Assembly (NCBI GenBank): GCA_900757865.1
Contig: CAAEPH010000014.1
Coordinates: 1-37,217, forward strand
DNA: 37,217 nucleotides
Reading direction: 5' to 3'
Source: an uncultured Sutterella sp.
GTDB taxonomy: Bacteria; Pseudomonadota; Gammaproteobacteria; Burkholderiales; Burkholderiaceae_F
This document shows, in pieces, positions 25,262-33,780 of this stretch (position 1 is the stretch's first letter; the number at the start of each line of letters is the position of its first letter). The translations under genes were made by a program, and so were the position numbers. The notes under the pieces are model-generated. The model did not search any database and was not told the origin of the DNA. It saw only the letters and a list, made by a program, of their open reading frames with translations.

Positions 25262-25927
25262 ATGACTATCTTTGATCGTACACGTGCCAACCTCCTCCAA
25301 AGCCTTGAGTCTTGGCAAAACTCACGCTGGCCCTGGGGCATTGTCGCCCTAACCATGGTCACGATGGTGCTCATCGCGCACTATGTGTTTCAAGACTGGC
25401 TTCACATGTTGCCTTGTGAGCAATGTGTCTATATCCGCTTTGGCAATCTTGTGGTAGCGCTCGGCTCCCTCATCGCCCTCATCAACCCCAAACGCTTACT
25501 GCTAAAGCTTCTTGGCTACGGCATTAGCTTCTACGGTCTTGTCTACACCGGCTACTGTGCCACGCTCCTCATACGTATCCACCATGCTGTGCATAGCGAC
25601 GATCCCACCGCCATGTTCGGTTTACAGGGCTGCTCCACCGACCCCCACTATCCCTTGGGACTGCCCTTGGAGCGGTGGGCACCGGACTGGTTTATGCCCA
25701 CAGGAGATTGTGGCTACGACGCGCCCGTCGTGCCTGACGGCATTGACCTGGGTAGCATACAAGCTTGGCTGATCCATTGGTACCAGTCCTATGACGGTTG
25801 GTATTTGATTCCGCAGTGGCAATTTCTCTCGATGGCAGAGTGTTGCTTACTCGCTGTTGTGATCGTCGCCATCGTCTTGATCACCCTGCTCATGGGCACG
25901 CTTAGCGAATGTCGTCATCAACCCTAA
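25262..25927 (+). CDS. dsbI: DsbI, DsbB-like quinone-linked oxidoreductase
   Basis: 221 residues from the ATG at 25262; an upstream TTG at 25142 would add 40 residues of unlike composition and is rejected. Inner-membrane protein with TM segments near 25-45, 65-85, 90-110 and 190-215. The first periplasmic loop carries Cys52/Cys55 in LPCEQCVYIRFGN, as in E. coli DsbI. The long second loop has the other redox pair in LQGCS and TGDCG. It reoxidises DsbL and passes electrons to quinone. Ribosome-binding site weak; 126 nt after dsbL. Confidence 0.9.
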   Translation: MTIFDRTRANLLQSLESWQNSRWPWGIVALTMVTMVLIAHYVFQDWLHMLPCEQCVYIRFGNLVVALGSLIALINPKRLLLKLLGYGISFYGLVYTGYCATLLIRIHHAVHSDDPTAMFGLQGCSTDPHYPLGLPLERWAPDWFMPTGDCGYDAPVVPDGIDLGSIQAWLIHWYQSYDGWYLIPQWQFLSMAECCLLAVVIVAIVLITLLMGTLSECRHQP

Positions 25928-26027
25928 AAGGCCACCTCCTCTCTCAAAGACCCTAAAGAAGAACGTGTTCTGACCCAACACGCTCTCCTCAACACCCTTC
26001 TCAACCACGCATCTAAGGAGACGCATC

Positions 26028-27191
26028 ATGGTTACCTTTTCGCCTCACCACCTCTTCGTGGCTGTCCTGAGTGCTTTTCTCATCAGCTCTGTTCAGGCCG
26101 AAACCACTGTTCGCATCGAGGGCGCACTCGATGTGGGGGTCAAGTACACCAAAAAGACGCATCAGCCGTCCACCTTTGTCATGGTGAACAACACCGAAGT
26201 GGACGTTCCGTCGAAATGGAGCATTCGGGCAACCGAAAAAATCAACGACGACCTCACGGTGAAGGCCGTGTTAACAAGTGGGCTCAATACCGACACGGGT
26301 TCGGTAGCCATGTACCCAATGAGCGCTGCCAATTTATTTTCGGTGCAAAGTTCCGTGGCATTGCGTTTCAAAAACCTCGAAATCGCCTTTGGGCGCTTGG
26401 GCGCACTCTCGGGTCCCTGCGGGGACTATGCAGGGTATCGTCGCTTGCAAATGAATCCAACGGGCAGCGCCATTGGAGACTTAGGGATCGGTGGTATGAG
26501 CGTGAATCATTTCGTCGTGGATAACGCCGTGGTGCTCACCTCCACCAACAACACGGGCGTCTTTGGCTCCTTTTTGTACTCCAACGGGGACCATGCGGTG
26601 GCCAACATGGGAGGCGATCAGGAGAACACCCTGGATTGGTCCGATCGTCGTCACCTCATTCAAGGCTTAGTCGGTTTCCGTGAAGGACCTTTGAGCATGG
26701 GCATGATCTTAACCCACGATAGACCAGTGACCAATATGCGCACGGGCTTACGCAAAAAAGCCGCCAACCTCGTACATATCACCGCCAAGTGGAACGCTGG
26801 AGACTTCGCCATCACGGGAACCGCCTTTTATGCCACCAATCTCACCGGATCTTTCCAAACCCCTGCTGTAGGTCTCGGCATTCATCCTCGTGACTTAGGC
26901 ACCAGTGAAAAAGGACTCACCACCAAGAGCCTATACGGTGGCGTGAATTTTCCCCGTGGTCAACATTTCTATGCGTTGAGTTTAGGGGTGGGGCAAACGG
27001 AGTGGAAAGGCGAAACACGTTTGACAAAAGGGGAGCTTAAGGGTAATCACGTCCGTATCGGAGGCCTTTACCGATACCACCTCTCCAAAAAGACGCACGT
27101 CTATTTCGCGGGCGCTGTGAAGCACGGCAAAGATTTAGCGAAAGCCACTGGCGGTCACATGCTCACAGGAGGCCTTGTTCACAAATTCTAA
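26028..27191 (+). CDS. Outer-membrane porin of the assT cluster
   Basis: 387 residues: signal peptide ending SSVQA, then TTVRIEGALDVGVKY, the first strand of Porin_4-type proteins. Further marks are SKWSIRATEKINDDLTV, a glycine/aromatic strand pattern, and the C-terminal strand GGLVHKF ending in Phe. It diverges considerably from the porin at 12811-13971. AAGGAG lies 7 nt before the ATG. It follows dsbI by 100 nt with no terminator between and ends at a strong terminator, so it probably belongs to the assT transcript and may admit sulfate esters (inference). Confidence 0.88.
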   Translation: MVTFSPHHLFVAVLSAFLISSVQAETTVRIEGALDVGVKYTKKTHQPSTFVMVNNTEVDVPSKWSIRATEKINDDLTVKAVLTSGLNTDTGSVAMYPMSAANLFSVQSSVALRFKNLEIAFGRLGALSGPCGDYAGYRRLQMNPTGSAIGDLGIGGMSVNHFVVDNAVVLTSTNNTGVFGSFLYSNGDHAVANMGGDQENTLDWSDRRHLIQGLVGFREGPLSMGMILTHDRPVTNMRTGLRKKAANLVHITAKWNAGDFAITGTAFYATNLTGSFQTPAVGLGIHPRDLGTSEKGLTTKSLYGGVNFPRGQHFYALSLGVGQTEWKGETRLTKGELKGNHVRIGGLYRYHLSKKTHVYFAGAVKHGKDLAKATGGHMLTGGLVHKF

Positions 27192-27226
27192 GTTCTGAAC
27201 GGAAACTCATGTTTTGGTCCTTCTCT

Positions 27227-27263
27227 GACCTTTTGCTCAAGCTCCGGGCAAAAGGTCTTTTTT
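27227..27263 (+). terminator. Terminator after the assT-dsbL-dsbI-porin group
   Basis: The perfect 10-bp stem GACCTTTTGC/GCAAAAGGTC (27227-27236 with 27248-27257) is followed by TTTTTT (27258-27263). Confidence 0.9.
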
Positions 27264-27552
27264 CGATGTACACGACGCACCAATCCTTTTGTTTTTATTG
27301 TTGGTTTTGCTATTTTTGTTCATTGCAAAACACTATCCTTTTGCAAGAATCAAAAGCTAGGTAAATCCTCCTAGGTAAAAATTGTTTTCGTTTATTTTCA
27401 AGATCTTATATTAAATCAGTGACTAAGCAGCAAAAATGCAATTGACTTCATTTTTGCAAAAGCATAGAGTTTCATTCATCAATGTTTTTGCAAAGAGATC
27501 TTTCAAGAAAAACTGTCCTCTTTGCAGGTAACCCTATAGAAGGACCCTAGCG
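27264..27552 (+). promoter_or_regulatory. leu operon leader with mutually exclusive hairpins
   Basis: 289 nt of AT-rich DNA with at least four TTTTGCAA-type words. Hairpin A is GCAAAAATG/CATTTTTGC (27430-27438 with 27449-27457, perfect). Hairpin B is TGCAAAGAG/CTCTTTGCA (27489-27497 with 27518-27526, perfect) and ends just before the leuA ribosome-binding site. The left arm of A could instead pair with TTTTTGC at 27485-27491, which would break B. A 31-codon ORF (27436-27531) runs through both but has no ribosome-binding site and is not leucine-rich. The region may hold an attenuator or operator; no T-run follows either hairpin. Confidence 0.45.
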
Positions 27553-29145
27553 ATGACCGCTGTCGACAATAACCGCATTATCATCTTCGATACCACTCTT
27601 CGTGATGGCGAACAAGCCCTCCCCCAAAGCCTTTCGGTTCGACAGAAACTTCAAATCGCTTTGTCCTTGGAGCAGCTCGGCGTGGACGTGATTGAGGCAG
27701 GGTTCCCCGTCTCGAGCGAAGGCGACTTTGAAAGTGTGCGCACCATTGCTCAAAACCTCAAAACAGCGATTCCTTGTGGACTCTCGCGCGCCGTCATTCG
27801 TGATATTGATGCTTGCGGTGAAGCGCTCAAAGTGGCCGAGCAATTCCGTATTCACACCTTTATTGCCACGTCCGATATTCACGTTAAAGACAAACTGCGC
27901 AAAGACTTCAACCAAGTGCGCGATATGGCGGTAGCGGCCATTACCCACGCACGACGCTACACGGACGACGTGGAGTTTTCCTGCGAAGACGCGGGTCGCA
28001 CCCCCATTGACAATCTCTGTCGCATGGTCGAAGCGGCCATTACTGCCGGCGCGACCACCATCAACATTCCCGATACGGTGGGCTACACCCTCCCTGAAGA
28101 GTTCGGTGGCATTATCGCGACGCTCTTTAACCGCGTCCCCAACATTGACCTCGCGACCATTTCGGTGCACTGCCACAACGACCTCGGCATGGCCACCGCC
28201 AACTCCATGACCGCCATTGCCCATGGGGCTCGTCAAATCGAGTGCTGTATGAACGGGCTCGGTGAGCGCGCAGGGAACTGCTCACTTGAAGAAGTCGCCA
28301 TGGCCATTCGTCTGCGTGAGCGCTACCTCCAAGGCCTTCACACGGGGATTGTGCACGAAAACATTGCTCGCACCTCAAGCCTTGTCGCTAAGCTCTGCAA
28401 CGAACCTGTTCCGTCGCACAAAGCGATTGTGGGCGCCAACGCCTTTGCTCACAGCTCTGGGATTCACCAAGACGGGGTGCTTAAAAACCGCGAGACCTAT
28501 GAAATTCTCACGCCCGAGAGCGTGGGCTTTACGGGCAACACCATGAACATGACGGCGCGCTCGGGGCGTCACATGATTCAAGCTTGCTTGGACAAAATGG
28601 GCTATGACCGAGCGAGCTACGACATCAACGACATTTACGATCGCTTCTTAAAACTCGCCGACCAAAAAGGTCAAGTCTTTGACTACGACCTTGAAGCCCT
28701 GCTCTTTTTTGCCACCGTGGACGAAGAAGACGACGCGTTTGCGCTCGACAGTATCAGCGTGATGAGTAGCGGGGCGGGGTCACTGCCCACGGCCTCCGTG
28801 CGTCTCAAGGTCGGCAAACGCACCCGTACTGACGCCTGCGTGGGTAACGGCCCGGTGGATGCAGTCTACAACTGCATTACGCGCTTGACCGGGATTCGCT
28901 GCAAACTGACGAGCTTTTCCATCACCGCCAACGGCGCCGGGATGGACGCCTTAGGGCAAGTCAACGTGACGGTGGACTATGAAGGTCGCATCTTCCACGG
29001 CATGGGCATGTCGGTCGACATCATGGAAGCGGCGGCCCTCGCCCTCATCCACGCCTCCAACGTCATTGAACGCGCTCAAAGAATTAAGGCAAAGGGTCAT
29101 CACACCGAGATCACCTCGACGCCCATGGCCATGAACCATCCCTAA
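27553..29145 (+). CDS. leuA: 2-isopropylmalate synthase
   Basis: 530 residues. Condenses acetyl-CoA with 2-oxoisovalerate, the first step of the leucine branch, in the cytoplasm. The HMGL-like TIM barrel (about 8-275) has FDTTLRDGEQALPQSLS at the start, the metal site HCHNDLGMATANS and NGLGERAGNCSLEEVAMA. The C-terminal LeuA regulatory domain (about 390-510) suggests leucine feedback. Length is as in standard bacterial LeuA. AAGGA lies 9 nt before the ATG. It heads leuABCD, with 59 nt to leuB. Confidence 0.96.
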   Translation: MTAVDNNRIIIFDTTLRDGEQALPQSLSVRQKLQIALSLEQLGVDVIEAGFPVSSEGDFESVRTIAQNLKTAIPCGLSRAVIRDIDACGEALKVAEQFRIHTFIATSDIHVKDKLRKDFNQVRDMAVAAITHARRYTDDVEFSCEDAGRTPIDNLCRMVEAAITAGATTINIPDTVGYTLPEEFGGIIATLFNRVPNIDLATISVHCHNDLGMATANSMTAIAHGARQIECCMNGLGERAGNCSLEEVAMAIRLRERYLQGLHTGIVHENIARTSSLVAKLCNEPVPSHKAIVGANAFAHSSGIHQDGVLKNRETYEILTPESVGFTGNTMNMTARSGRHMIQACLDKMGYDRASYDINDIYDRFLKLADQKGQVFDYDLEALLFFATVDEEDDAFALDSISVMSSGAGSLPTASVRLKVGKRTRTDACVGNGPVDAVYNCITRLTGIRCKLTSFSITANGAGMDALGQVNVTVDYEGRIFHGMGMSVDIMEAAALALIHASNVIERAQRIKAKGHHTEITSTPMAMNHP

Positions 29146-29204
29146 GACACCCAAGAAAACCCTTTTCTGACTATCAATCACGAATTTTCTCCTAAAGGAT
29201 TGCT

Positions 29205-30305
29205 ATGACCCCACGTACTTATTCCATTGCCGTACTCGCCGGTGACGGTATTGGCCCTGAAGTGATGCAAGCCACCATCGAGGTGCTCAATGCCACGAGT
29301 GAACGTTTCGGCTTTACGCTCAACTATACCCCAGCCTTAGTGGGTGGCGCCGCCATTGATGCGGTGGGTACACCACTGCCTCCCGAAACGCTCCAAGTGT
29401 GTGATGCCGCTCGGGCCATTTTGTTTGGATCCGTGGGTGGCCCCAAATGGGATCATCTCCCGCACGCCGAGCGTCCTGAAGTGGGTGCTCTCTTACCGCT
29501 TCGCAAACGCTATGGGCTCTACGCGAATCTGCGTCCCGCGCGCTTCTACCCAGGGCTGGAGATGCTCTCGCCGTTACGCGCTGATATCACCCAAAAAGGC
29601 TTTGACATGATTTGTGTACGCGAGCTCACCGGGGGCATTTACTTTGGTACCCCCAAGGGGCGTGAAGGTAGCGGTGACGATGAGCGCGCTTACGACACCG
29701 AGACGTACACCCGTCGTGAAATCAAGCGCATTGCGCACATCGCGTTTAAGACGGCGCAACAGCGCCGCGGGCTTGTCACCTCCATCGATAAATCCAACGT
29801 CTTGGCCACCTCGCGCCTCTGGCGTGAAGTCGTCACCGAGGTCGCGCAAGACTATCCCGACGTGACGCTCGAGCACCTCTACATCGACAACGCTACCATG
29901 CAATTGATCAAAATGCCCTCGCACTTTGACGTGGCGCTCTGCTCCAATATGTTTGGTGACATTCTCTCGGACGAATGCGCCATGATCACGGGCTCCATGG
30001 GAATGCTCCCGTCGGCGAGTTTAGGAGAAGGCGGTTTTGGTCTCTATGAGCCCGCCGGTGGCTCCGCTCCGGACATTGCTGGTAAAGACATCGCTAACCC
30101 GACAGCACAGTTACTCTCAGCAGCGATGATGTTGCGCTACTCGCTCAACGAACCTGAAGCAGCTACCGCGATGGAAGCTGCCATTGAAGCCACGCTCAAA
30201 GCGGGCGTGATGACCGCGGATCTCGCGTGGGCGAAACCGGACGCACAAACGGTGGGCACTGCCGCCTTTGGTAGAGCGGTTGCCAACGTGATCAGGGAGG
30301 GCTAA
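29205..30305 (+). CDS. leuB: 3-isopropylmalate dehydrogenase
   Basis: 366 residues. NAD-dependent oxidative decarboxylation of 3-isopropylmalate. Family motifs in order: VLAGDGIGPEVM, GAIDA...PLPPETL, GSVGGPKWDHLP, LRKRYGLYANLRPA, VRELTGGIYFG, SIDKSNVLATSRLWREVV, the metal-binding NMFGDILSDECAMI, and GLYEPAGGSAPDIAGK. Full length. TAAAGGATTGCT precedes the ATG. It ends 2 nt before the leuC ATG, so translation is coupled. Confidence 0.96.
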   Translation: MTPRTYSIAVLAGDGIGPEVMQATIEVLNATSERFGFTLNYTPALVGGAAIDAVGTPLPPETLQVCDAARAILFGSVGGPKWDHLPHAERPEVGALLPLRKRYGLYANLRPARFYPGLEMLSPLRADITQKGFDMICVRELTGGIYFGTPKGREGSGDDERAYDTETYTRREIKRIAHIAFKTAQQRRGLVTSIDKSNVLATSRLWREVVTEVAQDYPDVTLEHLYIDNATMQLIKMPSHFDVALCSNMFGDILSDECAMITGSMGMLPSASLGEGGFGLYEPAGGSAPDIAGKDIANPTAQLLSAAMMLRYSLNEPEAATAMEAAIEATLKAGVMTADLAWAKPDAQTVGTAAFGRAVANVIREG

Positions 30306-30307
30306 TC

Positions 30308-31708
30308 ATGGGACGCACACTCTACGAAAAAGTCTATGACGCGCACGTGGTGCGTGAGGTTGAAGGCGAGCTCCCCCTTCTTTACATTGACCGCCAACTC
30401 GTGCACGAAGTCACAAGCCCTCAGGCGTTTTCGGGGTTACGTGAGGCAGGACGCCGTGTGCGTCGCCCTGAGCTCACGCTCGCCACCATGGACCACGACA
30501 TCTCCACGCAAAAAGCCACGCTCGAGGTCTGCTCCCCGATGGCCCGTCAGCAAGTGACGACGCTCATGAAAAACTGTGAGGAGTTTGGGGTGACGCTCTT
30601 TGGGCTCGGGCACCCTGGTCAAGGCATTGTGCACATCATTGGGCCTCAGACAGGGTTCACGTTGCCTGGCGCAACACTCGTTTGTGGGGACTCTCACACT
30701 GCCACACACGGTGCCTTTGGGGCGCTAGCCTTTGGGATTGGCACGAGCGAAGTTGAGCACGTGCTCGCCACTCAGACCCTCAAGCAACAGCGCTTTAAAA
30801 CCATGCTCGTTGACTGCCAAGGGGAACTCCACGACGGGGTCTATGCCAAAGACCTGATTCTCGCGATTGCCAAAGCCCTCACCACCGCGGGTGGCACGGG
30901 CTACGCGATTGAATTTGCGGGAAGTGGCATCACGAGCCTCAGCATGGACGCACGCATGACGCTCTCCAATATGGCGATCGAGGTGGGTGCTAAAGTGGGG
31001 ATGATTGCACCGGACGATACCACCTTTGCTTACCTCAAAGGCCGTCCCTTTGCCCCAACCGGAAAAGACTGGGACGAGGCGGTAGCCTATTGGAAGACGC
31101 TTCCCTCCGACGCTGACGCCACGTTTGATAAACGCGTCACGATTGACTCGGCGCATTTGGTGCCTCACGTCACCTGGGGCACCAACCCCGGGCAAGTTTG
31201 TGCCGTGACGGATCGTATCCCATCGTTAGCCTCATTTACGGATCCCGTGGAGCGCGCAAGTGCTGAAGCGGCGTTGCGCTACATTGGCCTTGAACCCGAC
31301 ACACCCATTACCGATGCCAAAATCGACATGGTCTTTTTGGGCTCCTGCACCAACGGGCGTCTGGAGGACTTTCGTGAAGCCGCGCGTGTGGTCAAAGGGC
31401 GCAAAGTGGCCGCCGGTGTACGAGCGCTTGCGGTTCCAGGCTCCATGGCCGTGCGTGAAGCGGCCCAAGCTGAAGGACTGGATCAGATCTTTAAAGAGGC
31501 GGGATTTGAGTGGCGGTTGCCTGGTTGCTCCATGTGCTTAGCGATGAACGACGACCGAGCCCCAGAGGGCGCTCGCGTGGCAAGTACGTCAAATCGCAAC
31601 TTCGTGGGACGCCAGGGTCGTGGGTCACGCACCCATTTGATGAGCCCAGCGATGGCCGCTGCAGCCGCGATTACCGGTCATATCACCGACGTACGCGACC
31701 TTCTTTAA
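30308..31708 (+). CDS. leuC: 3-isopropylmalate dehydratase, large subunit
   Basis: 466 residues. Aconitase-type [4Fe-4S] isomerase subunit that interconverts 2- and 3-isopropylmalate with LeuD. The first cluster cysteine is in FLGSCTNGRLEDF and the other two in PGCSMCLAMN. Substrate and structural motifs VCGDSHTATHGAFGALAFGIGTSEVEHVLATQTL and STSNRNFVGRQGRGSRTHLMSPAMAA are intact. AGGGAGG at the end of leuB is its ribosome-binding site. Confidence 0.96.
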   Translation: MGRTLYEKVYDAHVVREVEGELPLLYIDRQLVHEVTSPQAFSGLREAGRRVRRPELTLATMDHDISTQKATLEVCSPMARQQVTTLMKNCEEFGVTLFGLGHPGQGIVHIIGPQTGFTLPGATLVCGDSHTATHGAFGALAFGIGTSEVEHVLATQTLKQQRFKTMLVDCQGELHDGVYAKDLILAIAKALTTAGGTGYAIEFAGSGITSLSMDARMTLSNMAIEVGAKVGMIAPDDTTFAYLKGRPFAPTGKDWDEAVAYWKTLPSDADATFDKRVTIDSAHLVPHVTWGTNPGQVCAVTDRIPSLASFTDPVERASAEAALRYIGLEPDTPITDAKIDMVFLGSCTNGRLEDFREAARVVKGRKVAAGVRALAVPGSMAVREAAQAEGLDQIFKEAGFEWRLPGCSMCLAMNDDRAPEGARVASTSNRNFVGRQGRGSRTHLMSPAMAAAAAITGHITDVRDLL

Positions 31709-31733
31709 CCCCTTTACGCTTCGAGTCAATACC

Positions 31734-32369
31734 ATGGAAAAATTTACCCAACACACAGGCATCGCTGCCCCGCTCGACGCGGCTAATGTGGATACTGATC
31801 AAATCATTCCCAAGCAGTTTTTGCTCGCGGTCGATCGTAAAGGCTTTGGCAAACACCTCTTTCATGAGCGCCGTTACCTCGACCCAGCGGAAACGATGCC
31901 CAACCCCGACTTTGTCCTCAATAAACCCACTTATCGAGGAGCGAGCATCTTGGTTGCCCGAGACAATTTTGGTAATGGATCTAGTCGTGAACACGCTCCG
32001 TGGGCACTCATGGATTATGGGTTTCGTGCCATCATTGCGCCGAGTTTTGCCGATATTTTTAGCAACAATGCGCTCGGCAACGGCTTGGTGCTCGTTAAGC
32101 TCCCGCACGAGGCGATTGATACGATCTTCGCGCGACTCAACGCCAATCCTGGCGCCAACATGACAGTGGATCTGGAAGCGATGACCGTAACGCTCGATGC
32201 GCTCACCTACTCGTTCGAGCTGGATCCTTTCCGTCGGCATTGCCTTCTCGAAGGGCTCGATGCGATCTCACTCACGTTGCAACACGAAGAGGCGATCGCC
32301 GCGTTTGAAGCCAAGCGTCCCGCCTGGATGACGCCGAAGATGCGCGATGTACGTGACGTGAAAGCTTAA
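31734..32369 (+). CDS. leuD: 3-isopropylmalate dehydratase, small subunit
   Basis: 211 residues. The swivelling small subunit that completes the LeuC active site. Motifs: ANVDTDQIIPKQFL at the N-terminus, FGNGSSREHAPWAL (substrate-binding loop), GFRAIIAPSFADIFSNNA and a C-terminal FRRHCLLEGLDAISLTL. Length is typical (200-215). It follows leuC by 25 nt and closes the leuABCD operon before a bidirectional terminator. Confidence 0.96.
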   Translation: MEKFTQHTGIAAPLDAANVDTDQIIPKQFLLAVDRKGFGKHLFHERRYLDPAETMPNPDFVLNKPTYRGASILVARDNFGNGSSREHAPWALMDYGFRAIIAPSFADIFSNNALGNGLVLVKLPHEAIDTIFARLNANPGANMTVDLEAMTVTLDALTYSFELDPFRRHCLLEGLDAISLTLQHEEAIAAFEAKRPAWMTPKMRDVRDVKA

Positions 32370-32459
32370 ACACGAAAGAACCGAAGAGGTTTCCCAATTT
32401 CTGGGTTTTTCGCCAATTCAGTTTTCGTTCAATCGCATGAATAAATAAAGGGAGCAAAG

Positions 32460-32487
32460 AAAAGGGGCTGAAAAAATGCCCCTTTTT
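32460..32487 (+). terminator. Bidirectional terminator after leuD
   Basis: AAAAGGGGC/GCCCCTTTT (32460-32468 with 32478-32486) has a 9-nt loop and flanking A and T runs. It can end leuD transcription and that of the convergent pseudogene. It marks the left border of the accessory island. Confidence 0.85.
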
Positions 32488-32531
32488 AATTGGCCACCAT
32501 TATTATTGGCCACGAATAATGAATAAGCGCT

Positions 32532-33226
32532 TTATTCGTTCTTTGGAGAAAGAACGATATTAACCTGATATTTTTCGTTAAATTGATCCCACCCTTTTTC
32601 TCTCAATTTTGCCAATGTTTTTTCGGAGAGTTGTTTTGATTGAATGGCATGGATTTTAAATACCACCCGTTTAATTTTTTGAATATTTTCCTGTTCTTGT
32701 CTTAATAAATAAAAAATTGACTCGATTTTAGAACCAGCGATTTGAACTCATTCGGGTTGATTTTTGAAAGTAGATTCGGAATATCGGTCAGCTTTCCCTT
32801 TTTTATATACTCGTATTTAACTCGAAGATTTATTAAACCTTTATCGCTTTTATTGGCGTAGGTTTTTCCATAGCGGTTTTTCCCAGAAGTTTCGGTCTGA
32901 ACTTCCCGGGTGGCCACCCGTCGAACCCATGTCATTTCGAGGGCGTTGCTACGAGTGTCAACTCGCAACCGAGGACGAATGAAAGAGGGTTGAAAATTTT
33001 CTTTGTCTTGCCTGTGCTCTTGCTCGAAGTCAAAAAAGATTGAACAAATTCTCACTGCTCGGAAGACAATGGAGGCTTCCATGCTAGCCAAAATTTCCAA
33101 CATGGAAGCGCTATCTTGTTCGAGCGCTTGGGCCATTTCTGCGTCTGTGAAAAATGCACTGATTTGATCGTTGTTGAAACGAGCTTATTCTGCCCAAGTC
33201 GTATTCACTGTCAAGTTGTTCGTCAT
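32532..33226 (-). pseudogene. Decayed MobI-like gene: nonsense codon plus frameshift
   Basis: Reading from the ATG at 33224-33226, which has AGGA at a good 6-nt spacing, the frame gives MTNNLTVNTTWAE, then TAA, and continues in the same frame with ARFNNDQISAFFTDAEMAQ. The next 130 residues are open, but the frame ends at 32702. Adding one A in the AAAA run near 32729 restores a continuation (SIFYLLRQEQENIQKIKRVV...NIVLSPKNE) up to TAA at 32532. The span is 695 nt, one short of 232 codons, which fits a single-base loss. The block RPRLRVDTRSNALEMTWVRR followed by a lysine-rich segment is faintly like MobI-type conjugative proteins; I hold that assignment at low confidence. The pseudogene reading itself is well supported. 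Confidence 0.7.
32537..32556. repeat. Perfect inverted repeat at the pseudogene 3' end
   Basis: CGTTCTTT/AAAGAACG (32537-32544 with 32549-32556) with a GGAG loop overlaps the last codons of the decayed gene. It has no adjacent T-run on either strand. Confidence 0.5.
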
Positions 33227-33267
33227 CGGTTTCCTGTAGCCATCTGAAGAAAAATAAAAAAAGCGCT

Positions 33268-33560
33268 ACCTCATATATATTGTCTTATATGAGGTGGGAC
33301 TTATGTCACCTCATATAAGAAGATGGCAACATATTATGAGAAATAGTGAAGCTACCTAATATAAGATATAGGTAACAAGGTATACCCCTCTTCACTGATA
33401 AGAACCCGATTCTTTCACGGATAAAGAAAAGGGATCAATATAGATACCTCATATAAGATATAGGTAACTGAATAAACACCTCGACATTGATGAGAATCCG
33501 ATTCTTTCATGATTGAAAATAAAGGTGTCTATTCAACTACCTCATATAAGATAAAGGTAT
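33268..33560. repeat. Iteron-like repeat field, period about 92 bp
   Basis: The word ACCTCATATAAGATATAGGT occurs, complete or nearly so, at 33354 (one change), 33446 (exact) and 33539 (one change), spacings 92 and 93 bp. A half-length copy starts at 33308, 46 bp before the second. At 33268-33295 two 10-bp arms (ACCTCATATA/TATATGAGGT) face each other across 8 bp. Each word is itself an imperfect dyad. The intervening DNA is also repeated and carries a second dyad, GAATC-C-GATTC or a variant. The field lies between the MobI-like pseudogene and the RNA array. It looks like protein-binding sites of an origin, partition site, oriT or operator. Confidence 0.75.
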
Positions 33561-33612
33561 TGAGTAATATACCTTTTATAAAAAATCATCAACAAGAAAC
33601 CGCCAGAGATCC

Positions 33613-33648
33613 TTGGAGGATAGGGGAGTTTGTGGTATTCTCTCTTCA
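33613..33648 (+). promoter_or_regulatory. Sigma70-like promoter of the RNA repeat array
   Basis: -35 TTGGAG (33613-33618), a 17-nt spacer and -10 TATTCT (33636-33641). A start about 7 nt after the -10 falls at A33648, exactly one base before the first repeat unit. Box matches are moderate (3-4 of 6), but spacing and placement are ideal. Confidence 0.55.
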
Positions 33649-33780
33649 TGAAGTCATCACCATGTCCATAGGCAAGCGAGTTCCAGTTTCTATGACGGCT
33701 CGCCGCGCGCTATTGATTGCAGTGTCACTGGAGCACTAAATCCGAGAGGGAACGGACGCTCGGAATGACTTCCCTCATTG
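33649..33780 (+). ncRNA. Structured RNA repeat, unit 1
   Basis: First of five tandem copies. Closing stem P1 GAAGTCAT/ATGACTTC at the two ends. Hairpin Pa GCGAG/CTCGC; hairpin Pc AGTG/CACT; hairpin P2 TCCGAG/CTCGGA near the 3' end. The Pa loop word TCCAGT is complementary to the Pc loop word ACTGGA, a possible kissing interaction. Unit 1 ends in CCCTCATTG rather than a T-run, so transcription should continue into unit 2. No protein-like frame is preserved among units. Confidence 0.7.

Noticed and set aside
27266..27367. 33-codon ORF as a leu leader peptide
   Set aside because: It starts within the end of the upstream terminator region, has no usable ribosome-binding site, and its Phe/Cys/Tyr content simply reflects T-rich DNA; only three or four leucines.
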